Assembly: GCF_000003605.2 (NCBI RefSeq)
Contig: NW_003123417.1
Coordinates: forward strand, 260,437-294,738
Length of the DNA stretch: 34,302 bases
Direction of reading: 5' to 3'
Source: Saccoglossus kowalevskii
Lineage: Eukaryota > Hemichordata > Enteropneusta > Harrimaniidae
The number at the start of each line of letters is the position of its first letter. Position 1 is the first letter of the stretch. The notes under the pieces are model-generated. The model searched no databases. It saw nothing but the letters and a program-made list of their open reading frames with translations, and was not told where the DNA came from. Of this stretch, positions 1 to 9,394 are shown piece by piece. The position numbers and the translations under genes were made by a program.

Positions 1-430
1 GCACAGTAATTTCATGCAGAGTCAGTGCAAACCAATACCTAATTGCAGAAATGCGGGTAGAATATTGTTTGGTAAACCTGTCAGTTCAGACCTTGGTCCT
101 CCTCTAGACACAAGTGCAAGTTACTATATGCAGGGCTTGTGTGCTCGCTAATTGGACCCGCATTCAGTAACAAGCCCATCTTTCGCAAAATGCATGTTTT
201 CTATAGGTACAATGTAAACGAATTTGGGAAAGTTACGTAGAAAATAGTAGATGTCTAGCAGTAAGAAGACACTGGGGGACCAAAGAAACTAATTGAAGAT
301 GAACTCGACCGGAGAGTCAGGGTCGCATTCACTCATGTACCACGTGACAATTGGTAGGAGAAGGGGTTAGAAACCAGAGTGTATGCATGACCAAATATGT
401 AAACTCTTACCAAAGCTGTAAGTGTATACC
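1..430 (+). repeat. Dispersed block A (copy 1 of 4)
   Basis: This is the first of four diverged, same-orientation copies of a roughly 400-bp block; the others are near 3945, 8895 and 10540. Landmarks shared between copies are a CAGAGTCAGTGCAA-like string near 17, a GAAATGCGGGTAGAA string near 48, the phrase TTGGACCCGCATTCAGTAAC near 152, and TGTACCACGTGACAATT near 338, which contains a CACGTG E-box. The copy is cut by the window edge. No open frame is conserved between copies, so it looks non-coding. In copies B and C the block lies upstream of a FABP gene, so another FABP unit may lie to the left. Confidence 0.75.
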
Positions 431-489
431 GAACCAGCAACCCGGTCTCGTGCTGACGTGTTAAAATTAATTTTAAATTGTAAAAATAC

Positions 490-1120
490 GATTATTCATT
501 CAGTATATTTCAAAGAGTTCACATCCTTAGTAACCACCTGTCACCTTAGGCGACTTTAGTGATTTTTATGATTTCGTATAGATCACGTTTTCCCCCACCC
601 CTTGTAACTACGATGTGGCTCCTGCAATTTATCCGCCTTCTCGCCTTTCCGGTATGCTTTCAGCACCCATTCATGTCGAACAGGGTTTTTTGCACAAACA
701 GCTCTGTTGACTTTTTCTGTTACCTGTAACGGAGAAGCCACTGTACCTAATTATAGCTAACGGTTATGTACATTACAATTGAGGAGTATATATGGTTTGG
801 GTTATTCTTATCAGATGAGCATAAATTTGACATAACTTGTTTTTCCCAGTTTCCAAGAATGCTCAGTTCCAAGAAGAACAGTGTTAATTTGAATAGCAAC
901 CAAGTAAAGTTGTTACTTGTCTTCAATAAACGCAAATCAATTCACCATATGAGTGTTCAATTTATATTAGAACAGTGTACACGTCTTTATCACTCTGAAA
1001 TAATGTATTAATACATGAAGGAGAAGGTCTTACGTGAGTTTCACAAATTGCGAGATATTCACAAAATCGCACGACAAACCACTATTCCCTACTGTCTTCG
1101 GAAATATCTACACCCTAGAA
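490..1120 (+). repeat. Segmental duplication block E, copy 1
   Basis: About 600 bp matching 13110-13800 in the same order and orientation, with many substitutions and indels. Shared landmarks are the phrase around GTCACCTT...GACTTT (540), the TTTTGCAC.AACAG..CT.TTGACT phrase near 689, ATGAGTGTTCAAT.TATATTAGAA near 949, and CACTCTGAAATAAT.TA near 991. Short frames inside it are not kept in the other copy, so it appears non-coding. The span suggests that flanks of the FABP array and of the zinc-finger gene share a common ancestor. Confidence 0.7.
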
Positions 1121-1536
1121 ATACTGTTGAGACGTATATCCCAGTAACTATATCGTATTTATTTTATATTCGTTACTTATACCACTAAAAGAGTGTATTA
1201 TTAATCCAAGAGGTCTGCATCATATTTTTTTTTTATTTTTAATTACCATTTTTGCATTTACCATTGATCAATATCTGTGTCTTGCGTCCTTCGTCGAAAT
1301 ATTATTGATATGTACGCATTTTTTATTTCCAGCTTAAACTCGCATATCGGTGTACTTGCTTCAATCGAAATTTTAGTCACGGTGTATTGTTATATACTTT
1401 TTCTTGTTTATATTTTCTTGATATTTAATTTTATGATTAAAGCAACAATATTATTATTTCACTCAGTTTATTGAGGCGTAACACATTTATTTCATTATGT
1501 TACAAGAATCAGCCGAGACTTTTCTAACTTACTTTA
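1121..1536. other. AT-rich spacer
   Basis: No gene, RNA or mobile element is recognisable. The stretch is AT-rich with T-runs. A 65-codon open frame at 1277-1474 begins at a non-ATG codon and encodes only low-complexity hydrophobic sequence, so it is not called. Confidence 0.5.
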
Positions 1537-1540
1537 TTAA

Positions 1541-1654
1541 AGCGCGGTGGTCATAGCTCAGAATGTGTTCGAATTTAATGTAAACAAACAATGTATTTTA
1601 CACACGTTGCGTATGTCGCTATGAGTCCTATATCGAACAGGACACGGCGCGACT
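1541..1654 (-). mobile_element. TTAA-flanked MITE, copy 1
   Basis: A short non-autonomous inverted-repeat element of 114 bp. It starts AGCGCGGTGGTC and is flanked directly by TTAA at 1537-1540 and at 1655-1658. It is the reverse orientation of the copies at 20758 and 24341: the internal string GTGTTCGAATTTNATG, the ACAATGTATTTTACAC segment and CGCTATGAGTCC..TATCGAACA all match the complement of the 24341 copy. There is no coding capacity. TTAA duplication is typical of piggyBac-like insertion, but the termini do not start with the usual CCC/GGG, so the superfamily is not assigned. Confidence 0.8.
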
Positions 1655-1658
1655 TTAA

Positions 1659-2330
1659 CGTAGAAAATCCATAATATTTAATTATGTGTACTTCTGAAAC
1701 ATACGATTTTGTCAGTCACAATTTGCAACCTGACTGTAACTAAACTGGCGAAAATAAAATCTTCTGCTGATCAACGTATGTGATACGTCATGAAATCGCT
1801 TCATAGCTAGAGGGCGCGTCTTAAAGAAACAGTGTACTGCAGTTATACGAATACTATCAGTTTTCAGCCACAATGTGGGGATTTTGCGTGAACTTTTATC
1901 AATAATAACTCTACCCTCTTTGAATCAAGGCATTACCACCCTTCATACCCGGACAACTTAAACAAGTAATCAGAATAAAGGGCCGTGGTAAACAACATCT
2001 ATTTTACGTACGTTGTATACATGGCACGATATTCGTGTCGTGACGCTTTGGATGTGACGATCACCGCTAGTGATGATGTCCCGATTGACGAGGGCGCTGT
2101 ATGGATATCTTCTCAGTTATTATTTCTGCTACATAAACCTAAAGATTGACAATACGTAAATATTGCGGCCATTGTTTTTACTGATCAGTCAGTCACCTCC
2201 AAGCTAGCAGCAAGGAAACAACCCCTGAAAAATCTTACTAGTATTATATATTTACATATGAATATCTGTATTATGTGGGAATTATATTGATGAGCACCCC
2301 GTAGTAGTAAAACAAAATAAGCAGATATAG
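1659..2330. other. Unassigned spacer before the FABP 3' flank
   Basis: AT-rich sequence without a convincing ORF, RNA gene or repeat. Similarity to the second FABP unit begins only near 2330. Confidence 0.5.
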
Positions 2331-2396
2331 ATCGGGCATTAAAGAAAACACAGAAGAAACAACCTCAAACTGAATGTATAATGTTTATGAAAGACC

Positions 2397-2402
2397 TTTA
2401 AT
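2397..2402 (-). terminator. Probable poly(A) signal ATTAAA of FABP gene 1
   Basis: On the minus strand this reads ATTAAA, about 215 bp past the stop codon. It lies in a phrase (AAAGACCTTTAAT on the plus strand) that is kept at the equivalent place after the second FABP gene (7676-7681) although surrounding 3' flank has diverged. The cleavage site is not known. Confidence 0.5.
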
Positions 2403-2615
2403 AATCTCTATCAATGTTAATTCACAGTCAGCAAATATAATTGAAAAGAAAGTAAATGCGACAGGTTATGCATAATGTTATCCATGCTCTCGCTGATATG
2501 AGTATGATGTGGTCTCATTAGCAAAGAGTCACTAATGTACAATGTCATTGTAGTAATTTCAGTATAGTCGTCCATCCGTGCACGATATCACGGATTAATT
2601 TCAAGCAAAGCATGT

Positions 2616-3014
2616 TCAAGCTCTTTTGAGGTAGCGCTTAGCAACACATGGAACACCAGGTTTGATGAATGTAAAAATCATTTCGTCGCCGATTACTTCT
2701 CTCTTTTCCACTGCTTCGCCTTCGTTGACTCCCCTGATGGCCATCTTGTCACCTTCTACTTTAGCAATAGCCACTCTTGTCTTGCCGAATGGACCAATTT
2801 CTTCAGTGAACGGTTCGTCTGGTTTGAACTTCTGTACGATAGTTTTCTTGGGTCCAGTGAAAGACATCACATAGTAGTCCCCATCTCTGGTGCACTCCAC
2901 TGTTATCGGCACATCAATCATTTGGTCCACTTTCTCTGCTGGAGCTCCGGCAGCAACAGCAAACTCCCTCATCTTCTCATTTTTCACGAAGATCCATTTC
3001 CCTGCAAAAGCCAT
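2616..3014 (-). CDS. FABP-like: Fatty-acid-binding protein family (iLBP), gene 1
   Basis: Encodes 132 residues, the standard length of cytosolic fatty-acid/retinoid-binding proteins, which carry hydrophobic ligands inside a ten-strand beta-barrel. Family marks visible are the N-terminal FAGKW (residues 3-7), the helix-turn-helix stretch at about 14-35 with VDQMIDVP, the strand pattern of alternating hydrophobics, R105 in KREV and the C-terminal Y128. The usual R-x-Y ligand-carboxylate motif is changed to K126-R127-Y128. The ATG at 3014 is chosen over an in-frame ATG at 3095 because the latter lies only 6 bp from the TATA box, upstream of any plausible start site, and because AACATGG is a good initiation context. 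FABP genes classically have four exons; this one has no intron. Its near-twin lies 5.2 kb away on the same strand. No secretion signal is present. The ligand cannot be inferred. Confidence 0.93.
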   Translation of the reverse strand: MAFAGKWIFVKNEKMREFAVAAGAPAEKVDQMIDVPITVECTRDGDYYVMSFTGPKKTIVQKFKPDEPFTEEIGPFGKTRVAIAKVEGDKMAIRGVNEGEAVEKREVIGDEMIFTFIKPGVPCVAKRYLKRA

Positions 3015-3100
3015 GTTGCTGGATGAGATATAGCCGATGTGGATGAAACGACAGTCAATACAAGATGAGAAGTGAAGATATCTGACGTAGAACATGCCCT

Positions 3101-3123
3101 TATATATAAAATATTATGCAAAT
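3101..3123 (-). promoter_or_regulatory. FABP gene 1 core promoter: TATA box plus octamer
   Basis: TATATATAA occupies 3101-3109 and an octamer-type ATGCAAAT (ATTTGCAT on the gene strand) occupies 3116-3123, seven bases farther upstream. Both elements and their spacing are identical at the second FABP gene. A TTCACTTC initiator-like string lies about 30 bp downstream of the TATA box, which predicts a 5' leader of about 60 nt. The octamer is a consensus site for POU-domain factors; actual use is inferred. Confidence 0.75.
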
Positions 3124-3900
3124 ATGGACGGATTAACCCACTATTGTGGAGGGGGTATCTGTCAATATGTAAAACGAACCAGTTACACTAGAACTAGTCA
3201 ATTGTGCGTTACTTCATACTTAATACATAAAAGACGAAGTGTTTGTTAACCATTTCCACTCTCCCGTTGGAGACCTCCTCACTGGGTAATACATATTTCG
3301 CAACTTTTGTTCTTGGCTTGACAATAGTTATAATTGGAAATAAATAATCTGACACCACACATATTCAATGATATAACAGAAAGATATACATACATACAGA
3401 ATGGATTGGACGTGCCATGAATGAGCCGACCTTTATACAGACTACGTCAACTCCAGTCTTCCCATGTACCCGATATCGATAATTACCGAACGTTCGTATG
3501 AACGAATGTAGAATCCCACAGCAACCATACGCTAGTTTATTTCTTTTTATGTTACTGTCCATATATGGTGAAACAAGATTATTTAAACATTTCTACATCA
3601 TATTTACACTTATTAAACCTTTTTAAAAAACTTCTCTGAGTCAATGTGCGTATTCTATCTTTCTTCGCACATGAATTTCAATGCAAGTTTTACAGTGTAA
3701 GGTGAGCGCTCTCGCAAATGGCAATAATGTGAGGGTGGTAAAATATAGCTTTAATAAAAATTGCTTTCATACTCCATGGTAAAGCAATGTTATTATTTAG
3801 CCTTACAAACACATTGCCGGTAACATCTGAGCAGAGCGAAACGACTACTCGGTGGAGTCCCCAATGACGACAAACACGGCGCGATATTTACAATAATGCA
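3124..3900. repeat. FABP upstream flank, duplicated
   Basis: Diverged direct copy of about 8348-8790. Shared phrases include the GGAGGGGGTAT near 3148, AACCAGTTAC near 3177, GTCAATTGTGCGTTACTTCA near 3199, GTGTTTGTTAAC near 3239 and TTGGCTTGACA near 3313. No ORF is kept in both copies. The frame at 3365-3562 is not conserved and is treated as chance. Confidence 0.65.
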
Positions 3901-4335
3901 TCAATCTTTCTATTTCTATAAAACTTTGCGTTGAAACTCAACGGTTATTGACGTCAGCATTACCTACACTAAAGTACTGTAGAATCAGTGCAAACTTAAT
4001 CCTAATCGTAGAAATGCAGGCAAATCAGCTTAAAATAGAAAATTGTTATGACAAACCTGCCAGTGCAGACACCAGGGATTCTCTACATAATGCAGGGCCT
4101 ATGCACTCGTTAATTGGGCCCGCATATAGTAACGACCCCACTCCCGTGTTTGTGCCTAGATAAGTGCTACGACGCACCGCCGATAAATTCATGTTTTCTA
4201 GGTACAGGTACAGTGTAAACTTTACATAAAAATGTTACATGTAAATATGGAGCAGTAACAAGGGAAACGGGGAGAATAAAGCCTTCCCGAGACATCTCCG
4301 TCGCATTCACTCTGAAAAATGTGACCATTATCGTT
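3900..4335 (+). repeat. Dispersed block B (copy 2 of 4)
   Basis: Second copy of the A/B/C/D block. It begins near a TATA-like CTATAAAACTT (3917) and continues with AACGGTTATTGACGTCAGCA (3939), GAATCAGTGCAAAC, GAAATGCAGGCAAATCAGCT (4012), TTGGGCCCGCATATAGTAAC (4114), CGCACCGCCGATAAATTCATG and GTGACCATTATCG. The 71-codon frame at 3948-4163 is broken in the other copies, so this is probably not protein-coding. It reads away from FABP gene 1 from a point 0.9 kb upstream of it. Confidence 0.75.
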
Positions 4336-4350
4336 GGGGTATATGTTTTT

Positions 4351-4375
4351 GTTATTGTTATTGTTATTGTTATTG
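4351..4375 (+). repeat. (TTATTG)n microsatellite
   Basis: Four consecutive six-base units form a perfect GTTATTG run at the end of block B. Confidence 0.9.
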
Positions 4376-5640
4376 GAAATGCAAATAAACAATCAAAATA
4401 TTATCACTTTACACTCGCTGTAACCGCCATTGCAGCTAGTTGACTAGGTGACTACGCTGAATAGTCGCTTTGCTCCGATCAGGTGTCACCGGCAGTACCA
4501 CAATTAAATTGAAATGTAAGATGTTCAACTAATACGTTTTTTGGTGTTGTAACATTCATTGTTTTTGTCTTGTCGCCATTTATTGAGATTCTGTCTTGTT
4601 TTGTTTTGTTTTTTTGTTTTGTTTTTCACATATTTCAGTAAATCATTGAGATATATAAGGGAAACTCGTGGTCCCAGAGAAAAAAAGAGGCCCAAATACA
4701 TCCTCGATCACTTCGGTCGAAATATCTGTGGGAATACGTTTTATTCTAACCAATTGGGAAGTTAGGGTTTAATATGAAGTTATTTTTTATGATTTGAAAT
4801 TCTACTATTAAGTTAAGATATATATCCGTGGAATGAAATCACTCCTGAACGTTGATCGCTGAAATAAAATCAGTCAACACGTTTAGTGAAGTTACTTTGA
4901 AAATCTTTTATGCAATAATTTTCGTCCTAGCATTGGTCAAACTACAAAGGACCACCACTATCATTAGGATTGAACCCAAATGTGGCCCTTTGTTCTTCAC
5001 ACCTAGATAGGAATGACCCCTATAGTAAGCACTGAAATTAACGACGAGATATTTACATAATTTACTTTCAATTGTTGGTAGAAATGCACACTATTCCCAG
5101 TTGCACAAAACACCTGAATCTGAATTTATTAGATTAGCATCATAAACTGATCTTACATGAGTTTTCATATTCATATTTATTTCATATTCAATAAATATCC
5201 CTGGCACGGATTCATTAACACAGTGCTGACTTACATATTATATAATTGGTAGCAATCTTAATGGAACAGGATATGACATCAGATAGGTCTTTATCTAAGT
5301 CATCACGACCCGCTATTAATATAGCCTTACAATGTGAACACCTTTAAACACGCACCCAAATTAACACAAATCAAATATCCGATCCTCTTTTTTTTATTTC
5401 CAGTATTCCAACGTTCTCGAAATTGAAATATCCATACGCTTAATACGTCTACCATCATCATGATGTTGTACAAATTTATTTAAATGTGAATAAACACATC
5501 AACTAAACTTAAGTATATGAACTCAAGGATGTTTATCTATCTTTAATTCCATAATTAGTGACACCTGAAGTAAGCACTGTATGAGTAACATGGTGCGTTA
5601 TACACATCGCATCATTTGAGACTGAATGAAGACCATGGGT
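4376..5640. other. Spacer absent from the second FABP unit
   Basis: Between blocks B and F there are about 1.3 kb here but almost nothing at the equivalent place in the second unit (about 9390-9400). The stretch therefore looks like an insertion in this unit or a deletion in the other. It contains a (TTTTG)n run near 4595-4626 and AT-rich sequence, but no recognisable gene or transposon ends. Confidence 0.5.
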
Positions 5641-6345
5641 ACCATGATAATTTAATGAGACCCATTCACCCATAAAATTGAATTATACTTTTTATGAATT
5701 TAGTCAATTACTTCTACATCGGATTACAATAGAATATATTCATAGTAAGGTACTGATTGCTTTATTATCCACCAGGAGACAAGAGAATGATTACAATAGA
5801 ATATATTCATAGTAAGGTACTGATTGCTTTATTATCCACCAGGAGACAAGAGAATGATTACAATAGAATATATTCATAGTAAGGTACTGATTGCTTTATT
5901 ATCCACCAGGAGACAAGAGAATGATTACGACTGCCTGTAATAGGGGTTGTCAGCGTACTAAAAATCACTTTCACGACGTAACGGATTGGTATTAACTTCA
6001 CCTTCTAGTCTCTTATATATTTGAAATCCCCACATTTCAGACTAATATGTTAATATAGGTAAAACCAACATTCTTCACGAATACCATAATTGATATTCCT
6101 TGTATTTTAGAACCAGTGCCATATGGAGCCGATGGCTCACATTGCTGAATTGAAATAAATATAATATCACCATACATCAGGTTTTATGAAAGCGTGAATT
6201 TGTTTTATGAGCTCGCGGTTTATTAAAATCTACGAAAATGCCTTCATTGGTTGTAAAACTCATTTTGTAACATTACGCATGCGTGAGTTCTTGCGCGGTT
6301 TCTTCAATCATTGACCGATTTACTGCCATGAACGCAACACATAGA
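5640..6345 (+). repeat. Segmental duplication block F, copy 1
   Basis: Matches 9395-10300 in order. Shared landmarks are GGATTACAAT.GA.TATATT (5721), ACGACGTAAC.GATTG, TTAACTTCACCTTCTAGTC, TTGAAATCCCCA.ATTTCAGAC, GTTAATATAGGTAAAA and, at the end, TTTCTTCAATCATTG.CCGAT followed by TTTACTGCCATGAACGCAAC. Open frames are not preserved between copies. It contains the 67-bp minisatellite that copy 2 lacks. Confidence 0.75.
5722..5928 (+). repeat. 67-bp minisatellite, three perfect copies
   Basis: Units start at 5722, 5789 and 5856, each 67 bp and identical, followed by six bases of a fourth unit (5923-5928). Each unit begins GATTACAATAGAATATATTC and ends GAGACAAGAGAAT. In the paralogous block F copy 2 only about 35 bp of one unit are present (near 9442), so the expansion is specific to this copy and recent. 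Confidence 0.97.
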
Positions 6346-6470
6346 CATTATTATACTTGAAATAACACATGTTGACACAGAATGTTAAACGGAGATTTAT
6401 ACGAACGGTATTCATTCCCTGAGACTTGTGACTTGTTGTCCATTTGAAATTTATAAACATTTGTAAAACC

Positions 6471-6705
6471 GGTCACAGGAATCATAGTGGGTGTTGCGTC
6501 AGACGCATGATCGGTAGACCCCAGTTCAAATCCTACCTTAGGATGAACATCAAAGGGGTCGATCCCTACCCTGGGTTTGTGTGCCACAGACTCAATGGGA
6601 AGGCCAATTCCACTGGCCGAGATTCATTCACTAATGAGTGCGACTTTGGGGGAACCTTGGTTAAGGTCCGCAGGTGCTTGTGTCCGACCCAGCCTGGTTG
6701 ACGCC
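6471..6705 (+). mobile_element. tRNA-derived SINE-like element
   Basis: The 5' part (6471-6537) resembles a tRNA gene. It has an A-box-like TAGTGGGTGTTG, a degenerate anticodon arm with CAT in the anticodon position (CGCATGA loop near 6503-6509), and a good B box, GTTCAAATC (6524-6532), followed by CTACC. The CAT anticodon and the GCGTCAG string point to a tRNA-Met ancestor. A body rich in G/C follows, to about 6705. No poly(A) or simple-repeat tail or clear target duplication was found, so the ends are approximate. Open frames over it on both strands are incidental. Confidence 0.6.
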
Positions 6706-7590
6706 AGGATAGCACAGTAAATTGCCATTTGATGGAGAGATGGCCGTACAGCCCAATACAACATTTATAAATATTTTACGTAAAACCAATAGACCACTTT
6801 CCCGGAAGTCGGCGTATGTGCGAACATATCGTTTTGGGGTGTAACGCAAACTTGCACGCGTGATATTGAGCTTCTGGGTTTACTAAACGGCGTCATAAAT
6901 TAACGTCGATCTACTAATTGATCCATGTGAAAATATTGGCTGTGAAATAAAAATGTTGTTAAATGAAACAACTGATCATTCTAAGTAACATTTTATTTCT
7001 TTTTGATAAAAATGCACTTAGCACATACACTTTTCGTTTAGTCTGGTACACTTCACTACTGGGAAAACTGTTTGTATACCCATTGTAAGACGTATTGTTT
7101 GGTATTAAAATGTTTTCAAATTTATTTTCGGGGCAGATATTAATTAAGCCCGTGAATGTTCATGATTATATTTATGTGTACAACGGCAGGGACGATTACC
7201 GAGAAGGGACACGGCTATGCTTTTTGAAAAATGATACTAGTACGTCTTTTGCATTTGTTTGTATTTAACGCAATCATAATTAACATATTTATTTGCAACG
7301 AGGATTGCCGAAAACAGTGGATATATAAAGTTTAACCGCCATTAAATTGAATCATGGAGAACAGACGTGTAAGTCGACGGGGATTTTGCCAAGGTTCCAA
7401 ATTGTAATTGAGTGTGTTATGAACGTGGAAAATAACCATTTTGTGTGGCTGTGGTTATGAATATATATCGACTATCAGTAAAATGGTGTTACATGGGCAA
7501 ACAGTACACAAGTCAGAATGCATTAGGTTCTCATTTTAACATGTTACTATTTGTTTCTAACCACATAAGAATATTCAAATAATATACAAA
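6706..7590. other. Spacer between block F and FABP gene 2 unit
   Basis: AT-rich, no convincing ORF longer than about 60 codons and no recognised repeat. Similarity to the first FABP unit starts near 7590. Confidence 0.5.
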
Positions 7591-7675
7591 CAAAGTAGCA
7601 GACGTAGAACGGACATTTAAAAAAACACACAAAAGAAGCAATGCCAGACTGAAAGGGTAATGTTTATAAAAGACC

Positions 7676-7681
7676 TTTAAT
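7676..7681 (-). terminator. Probable poly(A) signal ATTAAA of FABP gene 2
   Basis: Minus-strand ATTAAA about 160 bp past the stop, in the same conserved context as the one after FABP gene 1. Confidence 0.5.
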
Positions 7682-7839
7682 AAATGCAACAGATTATGTA
7701 CAAAGTTATTCAGTTAATATTCGGACGATGCGATGATGTCATCAGAAAAAAGTCACTATTGTACATTGTCGCTGTAGTAACTTCAGTATAGTCGGCGGTC
7801 GATGCATGATGGTACAGAGTAATTTCAAGCAAGGAATGT

Positions 7840-8238
7840 TCAAGCTCTTTTGAGGTAGCGCTTAGCAACACATGGAACTCCAGGTTTGATGAATGTAAAA
7901 ATCAGTTCGTCGCCGATTACTTCTCTCTTTTCCACTGCTTCGCCTTCGTTGACTCCCCTGATGGCCATCTTGTCACCTTCTACTTTAGCAATAGCTACTC
8001 TCGTCTTGCCGAAAGGACCAATTTCTTCAGTGAATGGTTCGTCTGGTTTGAATTTCTGTACGATAGTTTTCTTGGGTCCAGTGAAAGACATCAGATAGTA
8101 GTCGCCATCTCTGGTGCACTCCACTGTTATCGGCACATCAATCATTTGGTCCACTTTCTCTGCTGGAGCTCCGGCAGCAACAGCAAACTCCCTCATCTTC
8201 TCATTTTTCACGAAGATCCATTTCCCTGCAAAAGCCAT
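7840..8238 (-). CDS. FABP-like: Fatty-acid-binding protein family (iLBP), gene 2
   Basis: 132-residue intronless paralogue of the gene at 2616-3014, same strand. The two proteins differ only at V49L and M112L. At DNA level I count nine differences in 399 bases, seven of them silent, and none in the first roughly 135 coding bases. As in gene 1, the ligand motif reads K126-R127-Y128 in place of R-x-Y. The start at 8238 is chosen over the in-frame ATG upstream for the same reason as in gene 1: the latter abuts the TATA box. It is intact and probably expressed; the pair may be regulated together because the core promoters are nearly the same. Confidence 0.93.
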   Translation of the reverse strand: MAFAGKWIFVKNEKMREFAVAAGAPAEKVDQMIDVPITVECTRDGDYYLMSFTGPKKTIVQKFKPDEPFTEEIGPFGKTRVAIAKVEGDKMAIRGVNEGEAVEKREVIGDELIFTFIKPGVPCVAKRYLKRA

Positions 8239-8324
8239 GTTGCTGGATGAGATATAGGCGATGTGGATGAAACGACAGTCAATACAAGATGCGAAGTGAA
8301 GATATCTACTGCAGAACATGCCCT

Positions 8325-8347
8325 TATATATAAAATATTATGCAAAT
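8325..8347 (-). promoter_or_regulatory. FABP gene 2 core promoter: TATA box plus octamer
   Basis: TATATATAA at 8325-8333 and ATGCAAAT at 8340-8347, with the same spacing as in gene 1. Leader sequence between TATA and ATG differs by only a few bases from gene 1. Confidence 0.75.
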
Positions 8348-8790
8348 ACGGACGGATCAAACCACTCTTATGGAGGGGGTATTTCGCATTATGTAAAACA
8401 AACCAGTTACTCTTACGTTAGTCAATTATGCGTTACTTCAGACCTATTACATTAAAGACGCTGTTTTTCCCCCTACAGATCGACTACGTGTTTGTTAACT
8501 ATGGTTTTGCCACTCTCCTATTGAAGACCCCCTAACAAGATAATAAATTATTCGCAAATTTCGTCTTTGGCTTGACACTAGTTCTTGCTATACGTACGAA
8601 TTGAGAATCCCTAGTTTATTAGTTTTATTTTATTAACCATATGTTGTGACAAATGATTATTTAAACATTTGTACATTTACACTTTATTAAACACTTCTTT
8701 AAAAACGCAACAGTTTGCGCATTACATCTTTTACCGCATATTCGGAATGGTGATTTCCTCACAAATGATAAAATCTGAGTAACAGTGGAT
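8348..8790. repeat. FABP gene 2 upstream flank, duplicated
   Basis: Diverged counterpart of 3124-3900, shortened by deletions. It includes a local addition of TTTTTCCCCCTACAGATCG near 8464 that is absent from the first copy. No gene is seen. Confidence 0.6.
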
Positions 8791-9390
8791 GTAAAGTAAT
8801 ATTATTATTATTTCCCCGATAAGCACTACGCGATGTTTACAATAGCCTGAGTGCAATACAATATTTATATAAATATGTTCGAACTCATTGGTTATTGACG
8901 TCAGCATTACCTGCATCTAGTACGGTACTTTTATGCAGAATCAGTGTTAACCAAAACCCAAGTAGAAATGCAGGTAAATCAGCTGAGGATAGAATATTGT
9001 TCTGGCAAACCTACTAATGCATACTTTTGTTCTCCCCTTGTGAACGACACAGGGGCTCGTTACGTAATGCAGTTCTACGTGCTCGCTAATTGGGCCCGCA
9101 TATACTAGTTGCAACGAACCCCTGTGATTGTGCCTGTGGAAGTGTACAGCGCACCGCCGATAAATACATGTTCTCCAGGTGCAGGTACAGCGTAATAGAA
9201 CTTGGGAACGTTACATAGAAAATGGTAAATATGAAACAGTGAAAATAGAAACTGGGGGACAAAAAAAACTAATTGAAAATGAACTCGCCCGCGGCATCAG
9301 GGTCGTATCATACTGAAAAGTGTAGTATGTGACCATTATCGGGGGACCAAAGTGTATGAATGACCAAATACGAAATCTATAAAAGTATCC
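8790..9390 (+). repeat. Dispersed block C (copy 3 of 4)
   Basis: Third copy of the A/B/C/D block. It has a TATA-like TTATATAAAT (8865), GGTTATTGACGTCAGCATTA, AGAATCAGTGTTAACC, GAAATGCAGGTAAATCAGCT (8966), TTGGGCCCGCATATACTAG (9089), GCGCACCGCCGATAAATACA and GTGACCATTATCGGG. The string ATGCAG/GTAAAT fits a splice donor consensus. Confidence 0.75.
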
Positions 9391-9394
9391 ATAA

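Noticed and set aside
3015..3095. 27-residue N-terminal extension of FABP gene 1 (and 8239-8319 in gene 2)
   Set aside because: The upstream ATG lies 6 bp from the TATA box, so it is upstream of any likely transcription start, and the extension is less conserved between the copies than the FABP itself.
3948..4163. 71-codon frame in block B
   Set aside because: The same block in copies A, C and D is interrupted, so the frame is not conserved.
5722..5928. CRISPR-like array
   Set aside because: Three contiguous 67-bp units without variable spacers in a eukaryotic genome; it is a minisatellite.
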